The notes beneath the pieces were generated by a model. It was not told where the DNA came from, made no database searches, and worked only from the letters and a program-made list of their open reading frames with translations. Positions 31,644 to 34,703 of a stretch of DNA of 34,703 nucleotides are shown piece by piece. Made by a program: the position numbers and the translations under genes. The stretch comes from an uncultured Oscillibacter sp. (GTDB taxonomy: Bacteria > Bacillota > Clostridia > Oscillospirales > Oscillospiraceae). The DNA lies in the NCBI GenBank assembly GCA_910589315.1, contig CAJUTB010000027.1, positions 1 to 34,703 on the forward strand, read 5' to 3'. The first letter of the stretch is position 1, and every line of letters begins with the position of its first letter.

Positions 31644-33014
31644 TTACAGTTTCGGCAGAGCTGCAAAGCTGGCTTCGAGTTCGGCGTCGGTGGGAATATA
31701 GTCTGCCATTTCGCCGTTGTGGAACTTCTCATAGGCCACCATGTCAAAATATCCGGTGCCGGTGAGACCGAACAGAATAGTTTTTTCTTCGCCGGTTTCC
31801 TTGCACTTCATGGCCTCGTCCATAGCGGCGCAAATGGCGTGGCTGCTCTCCGGCGCGGGGAGAATGCCCTCTACCCGGGCGAATTCCTCCGCCGCCTGAA
31901 AGACCCGCGTCTGTTCCAACGAAATGGCCTTCATATAGCCGTCCTGATACAGTTGGCTCAAAATGGGACTCATACCGTGATACCGCAGGCCGCCCGCGTG
32001 GTTTGCGGAGGGCATGAAGCCGCTGCCCAAAGTGTACATCTTCGCCAGTGGGCAGACCTTGCCCGTGTCGCAGAAATCATAGGCAAATCTGCCGCGGGTC
32101 AGGCTGGGGCAGGAGGCCGGTTCTACGGCGATGAACTGATAATCCTGCTCGCCCCGGAGCTTTTCGCCCATAAAGGGGGCGATCAGACCGCCCAGATTGC
32201 TGCCGCCGCCGGCGCAGCCAATGATAATGTCCGGAACAACCTGGTATTTGTCCAAAGCGGCTTTTGCTTCCAGCCCGATCACCGACTGATGCAGCATAAC
32301 CTGATTCAAAACGCTGCCCAGGACATAGCGGTAATCCGGATTTGCGCCCGCGGCCTCCACAGCCTCGCTGATGGCGCAGCCCAGCGAACCGCTGGTGCCA
32401 GGGTGTTCCGCCAGGATTTTCCTGCCGACTTCCGTTTCCATCGACGGGGACGGCGTGACGGACGCGCCGTAAGTGCGCATGACTTCCCGGCGGAAAGGCT
32501 TCTGCTCATAGCTGACTTTCACCATGTAAACCTTGCAGTCCAGGTCCAGGTAGGAGCAGGCCATGGAAAGGGCTGTGCCCCACTGGCCCGCGCCGGTTTC
32601 GGTGGTAACGCCTTTCAAGCCCTGACGTTTGGCGTAATACGCCTGGGCAATGGCGGAATTCAGCTTATGAGAACCAGAGGTGTTGTTGCCCTCAAATTTG
32701 TAGTAAATTTTTGCAGGGGTTTGGAGCTTTTCTTCCAGGCAGTAGGCCCGAACCAGAGGAGAAGGGCGGTACATTTTGTAAAAATCCCGGATATCCTGGG
32801 GAATGGGGATGTGGCGGGTATTGTTGTCCAGCTCCTGGCGAATCAGCTCGTCGCAGAACACGGAGCGCAGATCCTCGAAGGTCATGGGCGCGCCGGTAGC
32901 GGGATTCAGGAGGGGGGCGGGTTTGTTCTTCATGTCGGCCCGGACATTGTACCAATTTTGAGGCATCTCGTCTTCAGAGAGATAAATTTTATAAGGGATT
33001 TTTTCGGTTGTCAT
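31644..33014 (-). CDS. trpB: Tryptophan synthase beta chain, TrpB2 type
   Basis: A pyridoxal-phosphate enzyme that makes tryptophan from indole and serine (or O-phosphoserine). The 456-residue product belongs to the TrpB2 branch: longer N-terminus with SEDEMPQNWYNVRADM, the PLP lysine K117 in EGNNTSGSHKLNSA, the phosphate loop GCAGGGSNLGG, and a C-terminus with FGLTGTGYFDM. TrpB2 enzymes lack the residues for tight TrpA pairing and are thought to salvage free indole. The start at 33014 follows AAAGGAGA; the frame is open further upstream but that is the T-box leader. No trpA or other trp gene is nearby. The T-box upstream supports a role in tryptophan supply. Confidence 0.93.
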   Translation of the reverse strand: MTTEKIPYKIYLSEDEMPQNWYNVRADMKNKPAPLLNPATGAPMTFEDLRSVFCDELIRQELDNNTRHIPIPQDIRDFYKMYRPSPLVRAYCLEEKLQTPAKIYYKFEGNNTSGSHKLNSAIAQAYYAKRQGLKGVTTETGAGQWGTALSMACSYLDLDCKVYMVKVSYEQKPFRREVMRTYGASVTPSPSMETEVGRKILAEHPGTSGSLGCAISEAVEAAGANPDYRYVLGSVLNQVMLHQSVIGLEAKAALDKYQVVPDIIIGCAGGGSNLGGLIAPFMGEKLRGEQDYQFIAVEPASCPSLTRGRFAYDFCDTGKVCPLAKMYTLGSGFMPSANHAGGLRYHGMSPILSQLYQDGYMKAISLEQTRVFQAAEEFARVEGILPAPESSHAICAAMDEAMKCKETGEEKTILFGLTGTGYFDMVAYEKFHNGEMADYIPTDAELEASFAALPKL

Positions 33015-33065
33015 GAGTGGAAATCTCCTTTCAAAAATTGGCCGGTTCCGAAGGAAGCGGGCATC

Positions 33066-33374
33066 AAAAAAGACCTTCATCCCACGGAAAGGACCTGAAC
33101 AGGTTCCTTTGGGACAAAAGTCTGAAACTTCTGCGGTGCCACCCAAATTGGCGGCTGCAAAACCGCCCTCTCGGCGGCGTGCCAACACACGCCTTTCCTT
33201 GGTAACGGGGGAAAAGCCCGTCGGAGCTTACTGGAATTCCGTTTGGAATCGTTCGGCCCGCCCTCCGCAGTCCATTCGACTGGATTGCTTCTGCCGCCCT
33301 CCCAGCCCCGGCGGCTCTCTGAAAGAAGCATCTTCCGTCTACTTGTCTGCGTCATTGGTTTCCACGATAGATTG
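33066..33374 (-). promoter_or_regulatory. T-box riboswitch, tRNA-Trp specific
   Basis: Minus-strand leader of about 300 bases. Stem I has AGAGAG/GGCTGGGA-type conserved blocks and a specifier loop GAA-TGG-AC with codon UGG (33274-33272), which is Trp. The T-box sequence GGGTGGCACCGCAG is at 33144-33131; its variable base is C, matching the G73 discriminator of bacterial tRNA-Trp. A terminator with a T6 run (33071-33066) follows. Uncharged tRNA-Trp should therefore turn on trpB. Confidence 0.93.
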
Positions 33375-33380
33375 CTTTTG

Positions 33381-33410
33381 AGTTTACTACCAGCGGCTGA
33401 GGTTTGTCAA
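33381..33410 (-). promoter_or_regulatory. Sigma-A promoter of the T-box/trpB transcript
   Basis: On the minus strand TTGACA (33410-33405), 18-base spacer, TAAACT (33386-33381). Confidence 0.8.
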
Positions 33411-33468
33411 GACCTAAAATTTCTTTTTGCGTTTTTGGAGAAAAACTGATAATAAATCTGTATAAATC

Positions 33469-33741
33469 TTACAAAGCTGCTGAGGATTTTTTCTCCTGAG
33501 CGGCAGCGATGAGAGAGAGCTTCTGCGGACGGGTCATGCGCTTGACGGCGGCTTCCCGCCGCAAAGCGGCGGATTTGTCCGGTAATTCCTCCTGGTATGC
33601 CAGCGCAACCGGCAGGCGGCTGCGGGTATATTTTGCCCCCCGGCCGCTCTGGTGGCGCGCCAGGCGGCGGGGGATGTCGTTGGTATACCCGGTGTATAAA
33701 CTTCCGTCGCCGCAGCGGAGAATGTAGACATACCAAGCCAT
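33469..33741 (-). CDS. Small GIY-YIG domain protein (UPF0213 type)
   Basis: The 90-residue product is a lone GIY-YIG nuclease-like domain: WYVYILRCGDGSLYTGYTND carries the two tyrosine motifs (YVY at 4-6, YTG at 17-19), followed by the conserved arginine in RRLARHQSG and the GAKYTR block. Such short proteins are widespread; a DNA-repair or nuclease role is suspected but not established, and most have no known substrate. GGAGGCGGC lies before the ATG at 33741. It has its own near-consensus promoter and is divergent from sigK. No hairpin terminator is seen in the 50 or so bases after its stop. Confidence 0.9.
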   Translation of the reverse strand: MAWYVYILRCGDGSLYTGYTNDIPRRLARHQSGRGAKYTRSRLPVALAYQEELPDKSAALRREAAVKRMTRPQKLSLIAAAQEKKSSAAL

Positions 33742-33767
33742 AAGCCGCCTCCTTCTCGTTTGCCGAC

Positions 33768-33796
33768 AGTATAGCGCGGCGGCGGCGGAATGTCAA
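33768..33796 (-). promoter_or_regulatory. Sigma-A promoter of the GIY-YIG gene
   Basis: On the minus strand TTGACA (33796-33791), 17 bases, TATACT (33773-33768): near consensus. Confidence 0.85.
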
Positions 33797-33854
33797 ATTT
33801 TGCATAGGGACTTCCCTGGAAGTCATAGGAATGTAGAAGGGCCTTACGGCTCAA

Positions 33855-33909
33855 GCTCGGCGGGCCGCTTGCCGCAAAAGCGGCGGGCCCACAGGGGTCC
33901 TTCCTGTGG
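33855..33909 (+). repeat. Hairpins in the sigK leader
   Basis: GCCGC/GCGGC (around 33869-33885) nested in GGGCC/GGCCC, then CCACAGG/CCTGTGG (33889-33895 with 33903-33909), ending just before the sigK ribosome site. An additional ACTTCC/GGAAGT pair lies near 33811-33824. No convincing sigma-A promoter for sigK was found; a sigma-E promoter would be expected but I cannot point to one with confidence. Confidence 0.45.
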
Positions 33910-33926
33910 CCGGAACGGGAGGTCTT

Positions 33927-34571
33927 ATGCTGTCTGCCGCATTATTAGTATTTGCGAATACGCTGCTGTTTTCTCTGCGTTTGTCCGGCGGCGGGTCATT
34001 TCCCAAGCCGCTGTCTGCCGCAGAGGAACGGGAGTGGCTTCAGCGTTATGCGGAGGGAGATTCCGAGGCCAGACAGGTGCTGATTGAGCACAATCTGCGC
34101 CTGGTGGCGCATATTATCAAGAAATATTACACCCAAAACGCCGATCAGGAGGACTTGATTTCGATTGGTACGATTGGACTGATCAAGGGCATTTCCAGTT
34201 TTGATCCCTCCAAAGGAGCCAGACTGGCTACTTATGCGGCGAGATGCATTGAAAATGAAATTCTCATGTACTTCCGCGGACAGAAAAAACTGCAAGGGGA
34301 GGTCTCCTTGTCAGACTCAATTGAATCCGACAAGGAGGGAAACGCCTTGCAGTTAATGGATGTGGTCGGCGTTGACGACACCATGCTGGAAGATCTCCAC
34401 GACCGTGACAACGCCCTCCGCCTCCACAAGCTGGTACGAGAGTGCCTGACGGCCCGAGAGTCGGAAATCATACGTCTGCGCTATGGTCTGGGCGGCACTG
34501 TGCCGCTGACTCAGCGGGAAATTGCAACGTCCTTTGGAATTTCCCGAAGTTATGTATCCCGCCTCGCTTAA
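33927..34571 (+). CDS. sigK: Sporulation sigma factor SigK, 3'-truncated
   Basis: SigK directs late gene expression in the mother cell during sporulation. The 214-residue product starts with a hydrophobic stretch (1-22, MLSAALLVFANTLLF) resembling the pro-sequence of Bacillus pro-SigK, then FPKPLSAAEE, region 2 with LIEHNLRLVAHIIKKY (52-67), DLISIGTIGLIKGI, ATYAARCIENEILM, and VSLSDSIESDKEGN, which is SigK-like rather than SigE-like. Region 4.2 begins LTQREIATSFGISRSYVSR and then breaks: only LA and a stop follow, where relatives continue with IEKxAL and 10-25 more residues. The rest is therefore lost or lies elsewhere, as happens when a skin-type element splits sigK. GGGAGG precedes the ATG at 33927. 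Confidence 0.88.
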   Translation: MLSAALLVFANTLLFSLRLSGGGSFPKPLSAAEEREWLQRYAEGDSEARQVLIEHNLRLVAHIIKKYYTQNADQEDLISIGTIGLIKGISSFDPSKGARLATYAARCIENEILMYFRGQKKLQGEVSLSDSIESDKEGNALQLMDVVGVDDTMLEDLHDRDNALRLHKLVRECLTARESEIIRLRYGLGGTVPLTQREIATSFGISRSYVSRLA

Positions 34572-34703
34572 TGTAAACGATGCCCGGAAAGCCTTGCAAC
34601 GCAAGGGCTTGTCCGGGCATTGGATGTTTGGGTAGCACTGTGGTTATTGTAAATAGAGCTTGCTGAAAAAAGCACATAAGGGAACAAGAACAGAATGGAA
34701 CGG
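34572..34703. other. Sequence after the sigK break, possible end of an inserted element
   Basis: No gene or sigK-like sequence is visible. It holds an imperfect hairpin (ATGCCCGG 34580-34587 with CCGGGCAT 34613-34620, and inner GCCTTGC/GCAAGGGC). There is no T-run after it. The window ends before any recombinase gene could be seen. Confidence 0.4.

Noticed and set aside
34468..34677. Minus-strand frame after sigK as a recombinase fragment
   Set aside because: The translated residues show no recombinase feature and overlap sigK region 4.
1..34703. CRISPR array, tRNA or rRNA genes
   Set aside because: No regularly spaced direct repeats with unique spacers, and no recognisable tRNA or rRNA sequence was seen on either strand.

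Overview
The window looks like a chromosomal segment of a GC-rich, spore-forming, Gram-positive anaerobe of the Clostridia, most likely the gut Oscillospiraceae (Flavonifractor / Lawsonibacter / Oscillibacter-like). The signs are a Clostridia-type mraZ-to-ftsZ division and cell-wall cluster, a MurE with the DNPR signature of meso-diaminopimelate enzymes, an FMN riboswitch, a tRNA-Trp T-box, a sporulation sigma factor of the SigK type and a protein built on the Spo0A DNA-binding domain. The family assignment is inference from gene content and codon use; there is no rRNA or tRNA gene in the window.

Layout. 1-860: accessory edge with the start of an unknown protein running off the left end, a stranded terminator and a transposase remnant. 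818-4559: riboflavin operon (promoter, FMN riboswitch, terminator, ribD-ribE-ribBA-ribH). 4590-5734: a sigma-A promoter driving a HAAS-domain membrane protein and a PadR regulator. 5977-7716: Na+/phosphate cotransporter with PhoU-like tail. 7821-9602 (minus): membrane-anchored LysM-G5-M23 peptidase. 9896-13131: a two-gene cassette of YceG-like and TelA-like proteins. 13254-13640 (minus): Spo0A-C-like protein behind three phased 0A boxes. 13843-15018 (minus): malic enzyme. 15346-16952: rsmD, coaD and a coiled-coil protein. 17193-30574: the dcw cluster mraZ-rsmH-ftsL-pbp-murE-mraY-ftsW-murG-murA-ftsQ, then ftsZ under its own promoter. 30578-31177 (minus): SSB-like protein. 31178-31643: palindrome-rich spacer and probable dispersed repeat. 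31644-33410 (minus): TrpB2 under a Trp T-box. 33469-33796 (minus): small GIY-YIG protein. 33927-34571: SigK, cut short just inside its last helix, followed by sequence that no longer looks like sigK.

Most of the window is ordinary housekeeping: flavin synthesis, peptidoglycan precursor synthesis (murE, mraY, murG, murA), septation (ftsL, PBP, ftsW, ftsQ, ftsZ) and coenzyme A synthesis. murF, murD, murC, murB and ftsA are not in the cluster. The parts that merit a second look are the truncated sigK (possible skin-type interruption), the Spo0A-C-only gene with its three TGTCG boxes at exact 10-bp spacing, the YceG/TelA pair without ter genes, the murG start overlapped by a four-codon leader ORF, and the palindromic spacer near 31.3 kb. 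I found no CRISPR array, complete insertion sequence or clearly new multi-gene system.
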